From JBEDUK01 sp963781595 (GTDB taxonomy: Bacteria; Actinomycetota; UBA4738): a DNA stretch of 64,000 bases. Positions within the stretch are counted from its first letter, which is position 1, and every line of letters begins with the position of its first letter. Both the position numbers and the translations under genes were made by a program. The DNA lies in contig CAWAGG010000001.1 in the NCBI GenBank assembly GCA_963781595.1, positions 248,001 to 312,000 on the forward strand, in the 5' to 3' direction. Positions 17,967 to 26,122 of this stretch are shown here, in pieces. A model generated the notes under the pieces. It was not told the origin of the DNA and searched no databases. It was given only the letters and a program-made list of their open reading frames with translations.

Positions 17967-19852
17967 TACGACGCACCTCCTTCCTCGACGATCTCTCCCT
18001 CGACCACGTCGCCGTCGGACGGACCCGCCGACGCCGGCCCTTCGTCACCGGAGCCGTCCGCTTGCGCGGCGCCTCCGGCCGCAGCCTCGCCGGACGACGC
18101 CTGCGCCTGCTGCTGCGCGTACATCGCCTGGCCGATCTTCTGGAACGCGGCCATCGCCGCCTCGGTCGCCCGCTTGATGCGATCGACGTCCTCGCCCTTC
18201 AGCGCTTCCTTCAGATCGCCGTTCGCGGCCTCGACGGCCTGCCTCTCCTCGGGCGGCACCTTGTCCCCGTACTCGGAGAGCGCCTTGTCGATCTGGTAGG
18301 TCAGGCTGTCGGCCTGGTTGCGCGCCTCGGCCGTCTCCCGCCGCTGGTGGTCCTCCGCGGCGAAGGCCTCGGCCTCCTTCTGCATCTTCGCGATCTCGTC
18401 CTTCGACAGCGCCGTGCCGCCGGTGATCGTCATCTGCTGCTCCTTGCCGGTGGCGAGATCCTTGGCGCTGACGTTCACGATCCCGTTCGCGTCGATGTCG
18501 AACGCCACCTCGATCTGCGGCACACCGCGTGGCGCCGGCGGGATCCCGATCAGCTGGAACTTGCCCAGCGAACGGATCCCCGGCGAGTACGTCGTCTCGC
18601 CCTCGCCCTGGAGCACGTTGATCTCGACCGTGGTCTGGTTGTCCGCCGCGGTCGTGAAGATCTCGGAGCGCCGCGTGGGGATCGTGGTGTTGCGTTCGAT
18701 CATCCGCTGCACGATGTTGCCGAGCGTCTCGACGCCCAGCGACAGAGGAGTGACGTCGAGGAGCAGGATGTTCTTCACGTCGCCCTTGAGGACGCCCGCC
18801 TGGATCGCGGCGCCGATTGCCACGACCTCGTCCGGGTTCACGCCCTTGTGCGGCTCCTTGCCGCCGGTCAGGTTCTTGACCAGCTCCTGGATCATCGGCA
18901 TCCGCGTCGAACCACCGACCAGGATCACGTGGTCGATCGCGCTGGCGTCCTTGCCCCAGTCCTTGATCGCCTGGTCGAAAGGACCCTTGCAGCGATCGAC
19001 GAGATCGGCGGTCATGCGCTCGAACTCCGCCCGCGAGAGCTTCTGCTCGAGGTGCAGCGGACCGTCGGGCCCGGCGCTGACGAACGGCAGGTTGATCGAG
19101 GTCTCGGTCACCTGCGACAGCTCGATCTTCGCCTTCTCCGCGGCCTCCTTCAGCCGCTGCATCGCCATCTTGTCCTTCGCCAGGTCGATCCCGTAGGCGT
19201 TCTTGAACTCCGTCACGAGCCAGTCGATGATCCGCTGATCCCAGTCGTCGCCGCCGAGGTGCGTGTCGCCGTGGGTCGCCTTGACCTCGAACACGCCCTC
19301 GCCCAGCTCGAGCAGCGAGACGTCGAACGTCCCGCCGCCGAGGTCGAACACCAGGACGATCTGGTCGTGCTCCTTGTCCAGGCCGTACGCGAGCGCTGCC
19401 GACGTCGGCTCGTTGATGATCCGGAGCACCTCGAGCCCCGCGATCTGCCCGGCCTCCTTCGTGGCCTGGCGCTGCGAGTCGTCGAAGTACGCCGGAACGG
19501 TGACGACGGCCTCGGTGACCGTATCGCCGAGGTAGGCCTCCGCATCGCGCTTGAGCTTCGTCAGGATCTGCGCGGAGATCTCCTGCGGGGTCCACTTCTT
19601 GCCGTCGATGTCGAGGGTCCAGTCCTTGCGACCCATCTCACGCTTGATCGATCGGATCGTGCGATCCGGGTTGGTGATGGCCTGACGCTTCGCGACCTCA
19701 CCGACCAGGATCTCGCCGTTCTTGCTGAACGCGACCACCGACGGGGTGATCCGGGACCCCTCGGCGTTCGGGATCACCACGGGCTCGCCGGCCTCCATCG
19801 TCGAGATCACCGAGTTCGTGGTGCCCAGGTCGATCCCTACTGCCTTCGGCAT
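17966..19852 (-). CDS. dnaK: molecular chaperone DnaK
   Basis: A 628-residue Hsp70. The ATPase domain opens with AVGIDLGTTNSVISTME. IINEPTSAALAYGLDK, VFDLGGGTFDVSLLELGEGV and VGGSTRMPMIQELV are all present. The substrate domain has LLLDVTPLSLGVETLG, and the C-terminal lid ends in a Gly/Ala-rich tail and an acidic EGEIVEEGG. It is the first gene of the operon, with a strong RBS (GGAGGA) and a HAIR-type operator 50-70 bases upstream. Confidence 0.97.
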   Translation of the reverse strand: MPKAVGIDLGTTNSVISTMEAGEPVVIPNAEGSRITPSVVAFSKNGEILVGEVAKRQAITNPDRTIRSIKREMGRKDWTLDIDGKKWTPQEISAQILTKLKRDAEAYLGDTVTEAVVTVPAYFDDSQRQATKEAGQIAGLEVLRIINEPTSAALAYGLDKEHDQIVLVFDLGGGTFDVSLLELGEGVFEVKATHGDTHLGGDDWDQRIIDWLVTEFKNAYGIDLAKDKMAMQRLKEAAEKAKIELSQVTETSINLPFVSAGPDGPLHLEQKLSRAEFERMTADLVDRCKGPFDQAIKDWGKDASAIDHVILVGGSTRMPMIQELVKNLTGGKEPHKGVNPDEVVAIGAAIQAGVLKGDVKNILLLDVTPLSLGVETLGNIVQRMIERNTTIPTRRSEIFTTAADNQTTVEINVLQGEGETTYSPGIRSLGKFQLIGIPPAPRGVPQIEVAFDIDANGIVNVSAKDLATGKEQQMTITGGTALSKDEIAKMQKEAEAFAAEDHQRRETAEARNQADSLTYQIDKALSEYGDKVPPEERQAVEAANGDLKEALKGEDVDRIKRATEAAMAAFQKIGQAMYAQQQAQASSGEAAAGGAAQADGSGDEGPASAGPSDGDVVEGEIVEEGGAS

Positions 19853-19902
19853 GCGCCTCCTCCTCCGTTCCCTGTTGTCCTTGACGTGCGAACCGTCGGA
19901 AA

Positions 19903-19923
19903 CTTGAGTCTATTCCTGTCAAG
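19903..19923 (-). promoter_or_regulatory. HAIR element (HspR operator) upstream of dnaK
   Basis: The plus strand reads CTTGAGT, seven bases, TGTCAAG. The HspR consensus is CTTGAGT-N7-ACTCAAG; the left arm is perfect, the right arm matches 5 of 7 and the spacer is exact. The site covers the predicted -10 box and part of the spacer of the dnaK promoter, as expected for a repressor. hspR is the fifth gene of the operon it controls. Confidence 0.88.
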
Positions 19924-19936
19924 ATTCAGATGTCGA
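19907..19936 (-). promoter_or_regulatory. candidate dnaK promoter
   Basis: On the minus strand TCGACA (19936-19931) lies 18 bases before TAGACT (19912-19907), close to the TTGACA/TANNNT housekeeping pattern. The transcript would start near 19900 and have a leader of ~48 bases. The HAIR site overlaps it. Confidence 0.5.
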
Positions 19937-20063
19937 CCCGGGCCGCCACGATCCGATCGGATCCTGTTCCGTCACCCGCAACGGGATGGACGGAACCTGC
20001 CGTTCACCTGCATCTCAGGTTCGGGCGTACGCTTCACGCGCGATGACCGGCCGGACGAACACG

Positions 20064-20738
20064 ATGCGGATCCTGGTGGTCGACGACGAGCCGGCGGTAC
20101 GCGAGGCGCTCGATCGCGCGCTGCGCCTGGAAGGTTACGAGGTGGAGCTCGCCGCCGACGGGCGCGAGGCCCTGGAACGCCACGATGCGACCCGGCCCGA
20201 CGCGATCGTCCTCGACGTCCTCATGCCCGAGCTGGACGGCATCGAGACGACGCGCCTGCTCCGAAGGAGCGGTGACCGGACGCCCATCCTGATGCTGACC
20301 GCGCGCGACACCGTGGCCGATCGCGTCGCCGGCCTCGACGCCGGCGCGGATGACTACCTCGTCAAGCCGTTCGCGCTCGACGAGCTCCTCGCGCGGCTGC
20401 GAGCCCTGCTCCGCCGCACCACACCCGGTGCCGACGACCAGCCGCTGGTGTTCGCCGACCTGACCCTGGACCCCGTGACGCGAACCGGCCGCCGGGGGGA
20501 TCGGTCGTTCACCCTGACCAGGACCGAGTACCTGCTGCTCGAACTGCTGATGCGCAACCCGAAGCGGGTCCTCACGCGGGAGCAGATCTTCGATCGCGTG
20601 TGGGGATACGACTTCGGTCCGTCGTCGAACTCGCTCGAGGTCTACGTCGGCTACCTCCGGCGCAAGCTGGAGGAAGCGGGCGAGCCGCGCCTGATCTTCA
20701 CGGTCCGTGGCGTCGGCTACGCGCTCCGGGAGGTGTGA
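20064..20738 (+). CDS. OmpR/MprA-type response regulator
   Basis: A 224-residue regulator (231 if ATG 20043 is used). The receiver domain has the acidic pair in MRILVVDDEPAV, phosphoacceptor Asp in AIVLDVLMPELDG, LTARD and KPF. The C-terminal winged helix (~125-224) has LTRTEYLLLELLMRNPKRVL and the end VRGVGYALREV. It is divergent from dnaK and four bases ahead of its kinase gene. By type it resembles the envelope-stress regulators MprA/TcrA; the target is unknown. Confidence 0.92.
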   Translation: MRILVVDDEPAVREALDRALRLEGYEVELAADGREALERHDATRPDAIVLDVLMPELDGIETTRLLRRSGDRTPILMLTARDTVADRVAGLDAGADDYLVKPFALDELLARLRALLRRTTPGADDQPLVFADLTLDPVTRTGRRGDRSFTLTRTEYLLLELLMRNPKRVLTREQIFDRVWGYDFGPSSNSLEVYVGYLRRKLEEAGEPRLIFTVRGVGYALREV

Positions 20739-20742
20739 GCAG

Positions 20743-22125
20743 GTGACGTTCCGGGGACGCCTGACGGCCGCGGCCGCGCTCGCGGTGGCGATCGCGATCC
20801 TGCTCGCGTCGGGGGTCATCTTCCTCGTCGTTCGCCACGAGCTGCGCGGCGGCGTCGACGCGTCGCTCGAGCAGCTCGCGAACTCGGCGATCGTGCGGAT
20901 GCGGCCCGGCGAGGTTCGCGTGACGCTTCCGCCGTCCGCGTTCGGCGGCGCCACGGGATACGCCCAGGTCATCATGCCGAACGGCGCGATCCGGTTCGGC
21001 GGCGGCCAACCGATCCCACCCTCGGAGGCCGCGCGACGGGTCGCCGCCCATGCCCAGGATGCGGTCCTCGAGGACACGACCGTCGACGGGATCCACCTCC
21101 GCGTCTACACCATGCCGCTGCCACAGGACGCCGCGCTGCAGATCGCACGGCCGTTGACCGAGATCGACGACGCGCTCCGACGGCTCGCGGCGATCCTCGG
21201 CGCCGTGGGCGTCGTCGGCGTCGCGCTGGCGGCCGCGCTGGGGTTCGCGGTGTCACGGACCGCCGCCCGACCGATCACGAACCTCACCGAGGCAACCGAG
21301 CACGTGACCCGAACCGGCGACCTCTCACGGCGGATCGAGTCGACCGGTGACGACGAGGTCGGCCGGCTCGCCGCCAGCTTCAACCAGATGCTCGAGGCGC
21401 TCGAGACGTCACAGGAGGCGCAACGCCGCCTGGTGGCCGACGCCTCGCACGAGCTCCGGACGCCGCTCACCAGCCTGCGGACGAACATCGAGGTGCTGGC
21501 GGGCGGCAAGGAGATGGCCGGCGCCGACCGCGAACGCCTCCTGATCGACGTCCGCGCCCAGATCGCGGAGCTCAGCGCCCTCGTCGGCGACCTGGTGGAG
21601 GCCGGCCGCGGCGACCAACCGAGCGCCATGGCGCAGGACGTTCGGCTCGACGAGCTCGCCCGAGCGGCGATCGCTCGGGTGACCGCGCGCGCCGACGCGC
21701 GCCGGATCCGGTTCGTCGAGGACCTCGACCCGACGCTCGTCCAGGGCGTCCCCGATCGGCTCGAGCGCGCGATCGTCAACCTGCTCGACAATGCGGTGAA
21801 GTTCAGCCCGGATGGCGCGACCGTCGAGGTTCGCGTGAACGACGGCGAGCTCACGGTCCGCGACCAAGGTCCTGGCATGTCGGAGAAGGATCTCCCGCAC
21901 GTGTTCGAGCGCTTCTACCGCTCGGACGCGGCTCGCGGTACGCCGGGCTCCGGCCTCGGACTCGCGATCGTCGACCAGGTGGCGCGGTCTTCCAACGGCT
22001 CGGTGACGGCGGAGAACGCCGAAGGCGGGGGCGCCGCGTTCCGCCTGCGGCTCCCCGTCGATGGGGTCGCAACGGAGGAGCCCGCCATCCCGGCCGGCTT
22101 GCCGCTCATCGAGACACGTCCATAG
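20743..22125 (+). CDS. sensor histidine kinase, MprB-like
   Basis: A 460-residue kinase with two membrane helices (near 10-30 and 150-175) around a ~115-residue extracellular loop. HAMP follows (TAARPITNLTEATEHVTRTG), then the DHp helix with phosphoacceptor His in DASHELRTPLTSLRTNIEVL, N-box NLLDNAVKFS, G1 DQGPGMS and G2 GSGLGLAIV. The start is GTG 20743 with GGAGGT upstream. It forms a pair with the preceding response regulator. Confidence 0.93.
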   Translation: MTFRGRLTAAAALAVAIAILLASGVIFLVVRHELRGGVDASLEQLANSAIVRMRPGEVRVTLPPSAFGGATGYAQVIMPNGAIRFGGGQPIPPSEAARRVAAHAQDAVLEDTTVDGIHLRVYTMPLPQDAALQIARPLTEIDDALRRLAAILGAVGVVGVALAAALGFAVSRTAARPITNLTEATEHVTRTGDLSRRIESTGDDEVGRLAASFNQMLEALETSQEAQRRLVADASHELRTPLTSLRTNIEVLAGGKEMAGADRERLLIDVRAQIAELSALVGDLVEAGRGDQPSAMAQDVRLDELARAAIARVTARADARRIRFVEDLDPTLVQGVPDRLERAIVNLLDNAVKFSPDGATVEVRVNDGELTVRDQGPGMSEKDLPHVFERFYRSDAARGTPGSGLGLAIVDQVARSSNGSVTAENAEGGGAAFRLRLPVDGVATEEPAIPAGLPLIETRP

Positions 22126-22128
22126 ACT
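22123..22128 (+). promoter_or_regulatory. candidate -10 box for the leaderless EtfD-like gene
   Basis: TAGACT is followed by six bases and a TTG codon at 22135. The box lies in the last codons of the kinase gene. It supports the TTG start over GTG 22141, and it means the Fe-S gene can be transcribed independently of the two-component pair. Confidence 0.45.
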
Positions 22129-22134
22129 CGCGGC

Positions 22135-24276
22135 TTGACCGTGCCGCGCCTCGCGTTCCGCCCCGCCCTGGCCGCCCTCGAGACGAGAGGGGTCATCGGC
22201 GCCATCGTGCTGGCGGCGCTGCTGATCGCCGCCGTCGTGCTGTTCGGCACGCGGACGCGGACGCTCACCGGACTGGTTCGCCTGGGCCAGCCCGCCGATC
22301 GCTTCTCCGACGTGCCGAAGCGCGTCGAGCTCGAAGCGACGGTCGTGCTCGGGCAGCGCAAGCTCTTCCAGCGCTTCCTGCCGGGCCTGATGCACGCGTT
22401 CATCTTCTGGGGCTTCCTCGTCCTGCTCACGACGATCGTCGAGGCGATGGGCGAGGTGGTGACCCCGGGCTTCGCGATCCCGTTCGTCGGGCGATCGGCG
22501 TGGCTCGGCCTGATCCAGGACGTGTTCGCCGCGCTGGTCCTGGTGGGGGTCGCGATCGCGTTCTACATCCGGAAGGTCCAGCGGCCCGACCGGTTCAAGG
22601 GCTCGCATCTGCGCGAGGGCGACTACATCCTGCTGTGGATCGCCGCGATCATCGTGACCCTGTTCGTGATCAAGGCGACGTCGATCGCCGCCACCGGCGC
22701 GTCGCCGGAGCCGGCTGCATGGACCCCGATCTCGAACGGCCTGTCGAACGCGTTCTCCGGTCTGTCGCCGTCGGCGCTCGACGCCGTGCACGACGCGGCC
22801 CTCTGGGCGCACATCGTGCTGATCCTCGCGTTCCTCGTCTACGTCCCGCGGTCCAAGCACCTGCACATCTTCGCCAGCGAGCCGAACGTCTACTTCTCGA
22901 ACACGAGGGCGCGGGGGAAGCTCCGGCCGCAGAAGATCGACCTGGAGAAGCTCGAGGAGGGCGACCTGGTGCTCGGCGCGGGGACGCTCGAGGACCTCAC
23001 GTGGAAGGAGATCCTCGATACCTACGCATGCACCGAATGCGGGCGGTGCCAGAACGCGTGCCCGGCCTGGAACACGGGCAAGCCGCTGTCGCCGAAGCTG
23101 CTGATCATGAACCTGCGCGACCACGCGTTCGACCAGGGCGAGAAGCTCCTGGCGGCGCAGCGGACGAAGGACGGTGGCGCGAACGGCGGCTCAGGAGTGG
23201 CGAAGGTCGCCCTGAACCCCGACGTCGTCGACGACGAGGTGATCTGGTCGTGCGTCACCTGCGGCGCGTGCATGCAGGAGTGTCCGGTCAACATCGAGCA
23301 TGTGGACCACATCGTCGATATGCGCCGGTACCTCGTGCAGGCGGAATCGCGGTTCCCGCAGGAGGCGGGGGCGCTCCTGCGGAACCTGGAGTCGTCCAGC
23401 AACCCGTGGGGTCAGCCGCAGTCGCAGCGGGCGGCGTGGGCGAAAGACCTCGACGTGCGGATCGTGCAGCCCGGCGACACCGATCTGCCCGAGTACCTCT
23501 ACTGGGTCGGGTGCGCCGGTTCGTTCGACGAGCGGGCGAAGAAGATCACGCAGGCGCTCGCGCAGGTGTTGGCGGTCGCGGGCGTGTCGTTCGGCATCCT
23601 CGGCCCGCAGGAGCTGTGCACCGGCGACCCGGCGCGGCGCATCGGCAACGAATACCTGTTCCAGACGCTCGCGGAGCAGAACGTCGAGACGCTGAACGGG
23701 CTCGGGGTGACGAAGATCGTGGCGAACTGCCCCCACTGCTTCAACACGCTGCGCAACGAGTACCCCGACTACGGGGGTACGTACGAGGTGATCCACCACA
23801 CCGAGCTGCTCGGCCGGCTGATCGCCGAAGGGCGGCTGGCGCCGGCCACGGCCGTCGAGGATACGCTCACCTACCACGACCCCTGCTACCTGGGGCGGCA
23901 CAACCAGATCTACGACGCGCCGCGTGACGTGTTCGCCAAGATCCCCGGACTGTCCACCGTCGAGATGCACCGGAACAAGCAGCGTGGGTTCTGCTGCGGC
24001 GCCGGTGGCGCGCGGATGTGGATGGAGGAGCGCCTCGGGAAGCGGATCAACGTCGAACGCACGGACGAGGCGCTGGCGACCGGCGCAGGGTCGCTGGGCG
24101 TGGCCTGTCCCTACTGCATGATCATGCTCGACGACGGCGTGAAGCAGCGCGGCGAGGAGATGAGGGTGCTCGACGTCGCGCAGGTGGTCGCCGCCTCGGT
24201 CGGCGTCGGGTCGACGCAGTCATCGCCGCCTGCGCCGCCTCCGGTGGCTCCGGCGGACGACCCGCCCAACGCCTAG
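22135..24276 (+). CDS. membrane Fe-S oxidoreductase, EtfD-like (NarI-like domain plus heterodisulfide-reductase-type CCG domains)
   Basis: A 713-residue fusion. Residues ~15-250 hold about five hydrophobic segments of a NarI-like haem b membrane domain. Two 4Fe-4S ligand sets follow, CTECGRCQNACPAW and CVTCGACMQECPVN. Two cysteine-rich CCG domains complete it (VGCAGSFDE with ANCPHCFN; YHDPCYLGRHN with GFCCGAGGARMW and ACPYC). This layout matches mycobacterial EtfD, which passes electrons from electron-transfer flavoprotein in fatty-acid oxidation to quinone. The role is inferred from architecture; no etfAB is in the window. The start is TTG 22135, or GTG 22141. Confidence 0.85.
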   Translation: MTVPRLAFRPALAALETRGVIGAIVLAALLIAAVVLFGTRTRTLTGLVRLGQPADRFSDVPKRVELEATVVLGQRKLFQRFLPGLMHAFIFWGFLVLLTTIVEAMGEVVTPGFAIPFVGRSAWLGLIQDVFAALVLVGVAIAFYIRKVQRPDRFKGSHLREGDYILLWIAAIIVTLFVIKATSIAATGASPEPAAWTPISNGLSNAFSGLSPSALDAVHDAALWAHIVLILAFLVYVPRSKHLHIFASEPNVYFSNTRARGKLRPQKIDLEKLEEGDLVLGAGTLEDLTWKEILDTYACTECGRCQNACPAWNTGKPLSPKLLIMNLRDHAFDQGEKLLAAQRTKDGGANGGSGVAKVALNPDVVDDEVIWSCVTCGACMQECPVNIEHVDHIVDMRRYLVQAESRFPQEAGALLRNLESSSNPWGQPQSQRAAWAKDLDVRIVQPGDTDLPEYLYWVGCAGSFDERAKKITQALAQVLAVAGVSFGILGPQELCTGDPARRIGNEYLFQTLAEQNVETLNGLGVTKIVANCPHCFNTLRNEYPDYGGTYEVIHHTELLGRLIAEGRLAPATAVEDTLTYHDPCYLGRHNQIYDAPRDVFAKIPGLSTVEMHRNKQRGFCCGAGGARMWMEERLGKRINVERTDEALATGAGSLGVACPYCMIMLDDGVKQRGEEMRVLDVAQVVAASVGVGSTQSSPPAPPPVAPADDPPNA

Positions 24277-24297
24277 GCGAAGCCGCCCAGGTACGGG

Positions 24298-24314
24298 ACC
24301 CCGCGGCGCGGGGT
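24298..24314 (+). other. short GC-rich hairpin after the EtfD-like gene
   Basis: ACCCCGC, three bases, GCGGGGT forms a perfect 7-bp stem 22 bases after the stop codon. No T-run follows, so it may be a weak or factor-assisted terminator, or may protect the 3' end. Confidence 0.35.
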
Positions 24315-24367
24315 GCGTCGTTCGGCGGGCAGTCAAGGCGGGCTCCCAGCCAGCCGATACCCACGTC

Positions 24368-24709
24368 ATGGAGCATCCCGAGGACGCGTGGCCGCTCCGA
24401 GTGGCCCATTCGCTGCACGACGGTCCTATGCAGACCATAGTGAGCGTCGCGCTCGAGCTGGATGGACTGGCGCGTGCGACCGGATCGGACTCGCCACCGC
24501 CCGCGGACGAGATCCGAGCGACCCTCGAGCGGCTCCGCGCAGCGAGCCAGCAAGCCACGGCTGAGATCCGCGCGATCGTCCGAGAGCTGTCGGAGGACGG
24601 GAGTGACCGGGACGCGGTGGGGTTCGCGCCACAGATCGCACATCGGAACGGGTCGGGGGATCCGCGGGACGAGGGGCGGGACGCCGTCAACGCGGCGTCA
24701 GAGAGGTGA
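24368..24709 (+). CDS. stand-alone DHp (HisKA_3-like) protein without a kinase ATPase domain
   Basis: A 113-residue soluble protein. Residues ~8-36 hold the phosphoacceptor helix of NarL-type kinases (RVAHSLHDGPMQTIVSVALE), with the conserved His. Residues ~48-72 supply the second helix (LERLRAASQQATAEIRAIVR). No N, G1 or G2 ATP-binding box follows; the last 40 residues are Gly/Asp/Arg-rich. There is no membrane or sensor segment. It ends four bases before the GTG of a response regulator, so the two are likely co-translated. It could be a phosphotransfer or decoy partner, or the stump of a kinase that lost its catalytic half. Confidence 0.65.
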   Translation: MEHPEDAWPLRVAHSLHDGPMQTIVSVALELDGLARATGSDSPPPADEIRATLERLRAASQQATAEIRAIVRELSEDGSDRDAVGFAPQIAHRNGSGDPRDEGRDAVNAASER

Positions 24710-24713
24710 CATC

Positions 24714-25415
24714 GTGAGGATCCTCCTGGTCGACGACCATACGCTGGTCCGCAAGGGGCTCTCGCAGCTCCTGTACTCGTGCATGGACGGCGCCGAGGTC
24801 ATCGAGGCCGGCGACGCCGACGAGGCCGCGGGACTGCTCGCGAAGGAGCCGTTCGACGTGGCGCTCGTCGACATTCGGATGCCCGGCCGAGGTGGGCTCG
24901 ACCTGCTGCGCGAGATCCGTTCGACGTGGCCGAGCGTGCCCGTGATCATCGTGACGAACTACGACAACCCCGAGTACGTGAAGGCCGCGATGGCGGAAGG
25001 GGCCGCAGGGTACCTGCTGAAGGACTCGACCCCGGCGGACCTCTCACAGGCGATCACGGTGGCGGTCTCCGGCGCCGGGAACGTCCTGTCGGCGAGGGCC
25101 ATCCGGAACCTCTTCGACGGCTCCGACGCGATGGCGAACGGCTCCCGCCACGGGTATCACCGTGGGACCGAGGCCGGCCTCACCCGGCGCGAGGCCGACA
25201 TCCTCGAGCTGCTGGCCGGTGGGAATTCGAACCGCGAGATCAGCCGCGCGCTGTTCCTCTCCGAGAAGACCGTCAAGGCGCACCTCGCCTCGGTGTTCCG
25301 CAAGCTCGGCGTGTCGAACCGCACCCAGGCCGCGATGATGGCGATCTCGATGGGGATCGGCGAGATCCCCGGCCAGGGCGGCCTCACCGGGTCGAACGGC
25401 CGCGCCGCCGTCTGA
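24714..25415 (+). CDS. NarL/FixJ-family response regulator
   Basis: A 233-residue regulator. The receiver (1-120) shows VDDHTLVRKGLSQLL, phosphoacceptor Asp in VALVDIRMPGRGG, and LLKDS. The LuxR-type HTH (~160-215) reads LTRREADILELLAGGNSNRE then LSEKTVKAHLASVFRKLGVS. Start at GTG 24714 because GAGAGG lies seven bases upstream and the previous gene stops at 24709. Its only linked partner is the DHp-only protein, so the phosphate source is unclear. Confidence 0.92.
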   Translation: MRILLVDDHTLVRKGLSQLLYSCMDGAEVIEAGDADEAAGLLAKEPFDVALVDIRMPGRGGLDLLREIRSTWPSVPVIIVTNYDNPEYVKAAMAEGAAGYLLKDSTPADLSQAITVAVSGAGNVLSARAIRNLFDGSDAMANGSRHGYHRGTEAGLTRREADILELLAGGNSNREISRALFLSEKTVKAHLASVFRKLGVSNRTQAAMMAISMGIGEIPGQGGLTGSNGRAAV

Positions 25416-25481
25416 GCGCCCCGCTGGCCAGATCCGCGCCGCCCGCGGTCCACCCCGCGTTGGTAGCATGAGGGCCGTTCC

Positions 25482-25552
25482 GCGGGTGTGGTTCAATGGC
25501 AGAACGCAAGCTTCCCAAGCTTGAGACGGGGGTTCGATTCCCCTCACCCGCT
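25482..25552 (+). tRNA. tRNA-Gly(CCC)
   Basis: The sequence folds as a cloverleaf: acceptor GCGGGTG/CACCCGC, D-stem GTTC/GAAC, anticodon stem CAAGC/GCTTG with loop TTCCCAA (anticodon CCC, reads GGG), and T-arm GGGGG-TTCGATT-CCCCT. No CCA is encoded. It stands 66 bases after the response-regulator stop. Confidence 0.93.
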
Positions 25553-25577
25553 CCCGTCCCGGTCGACGGCATGGCCG

Positions 25578-25762
25578 TCAGGGCCGCTGTTTCGCGGGCA
25601 TCACCAGGACGATCACGACGTGATCAGCGGGAAGAACACGGCCAGGATGCCCCATAGGATCGGGCTGTACCCCTTGCTCCGGGCGATCGTGGCCGTGAGG
25701 AAGATGAAGGCCAGCCAGAAAAGTACGAAGAGCCCTTCCCACCACATGAACGCCGCGATCAT
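25578..25762 (-). CDS. small two-helix membrane protein, one probable frameshift
   Basis: From ATG 25762 the reading gives MIAAFMWWEGLFVLFWLAFI then FLTATIARSKGYSPILWGIL and AVFFPLIT, two hydrophobic helices separated by a short basic loop. It reaches a stop at 25613 after 49 codons. Restoring one base near 25620 continues as VIVLVMPAKQRP to a stop at 25578, giving ~60 residues that look like one protein. The RBS is GAAAGGGG. It stands at the 3' end of the rpsF-dnaB-nth gene run. No family was recognised. Confidence 0.55.
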
Positions 25763-25861
25763 CGTTTGCCCCTTTCACCGGCGGGTCCCGCATCATGGTG
25801 CCACGGCTCCTCCGTGGCCCGGGGACGTCCGCCGCGGGGGTCCGCCTTCGACGGCAGTGGC

Positions 25862-26122
25862 CTATGGCCGGCCGAACGCCCCCACGAGCCCGGCGATCCC
25901 GACGACGGCGAGGACCGCTCCGATCGCCACGTTCCGCCAGACGCGCGCGGGGATGGGCGGTCGCGGCTGCCGCTTCCCGGTTCGGCGTTCCACCACGCCG
26001 GGACGCACGAGCGCCCAGATGCTCCCGCCCGCGAGCGCGGCACCGACGCCGATCACGAACTCCCATCCCAGCTGACCGAGCGGCAGGAGGCCACCGTCCG
26101 CCAGCGCGGCGAACGACGTCAC
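25862..26122 (-). CDS. small membrane protein, function unknown
   Basis: An 86-residue protein with two hydrophobic segments (LGWEFVIGVGAALAGGSIWA near 20-40 and NVAIGAVLAVVGIAGLVGAF near the C-terminus) joined by a basic, Pro-rich loop. The GTG at 26122 overlaps the nth stop as GTGA, so it is probably translationally coupled to nth. No homologue was recognised. Confidence 0.6.
   Translation of the reverse strand: MTSFAALADGGLLPLGQLGWEFVIGVGAALAGGSIWALVRPGVVERRTGKRQPRPPIPARVWRNVAIGAVLAVVGIAGLVGAFGRP

Noticed and set aside
17954..20275. A 773-codon plus-strand frame over dnaK
   Set aside because: Antisense shadow of dnaK. It would also cross the HAIR operator.
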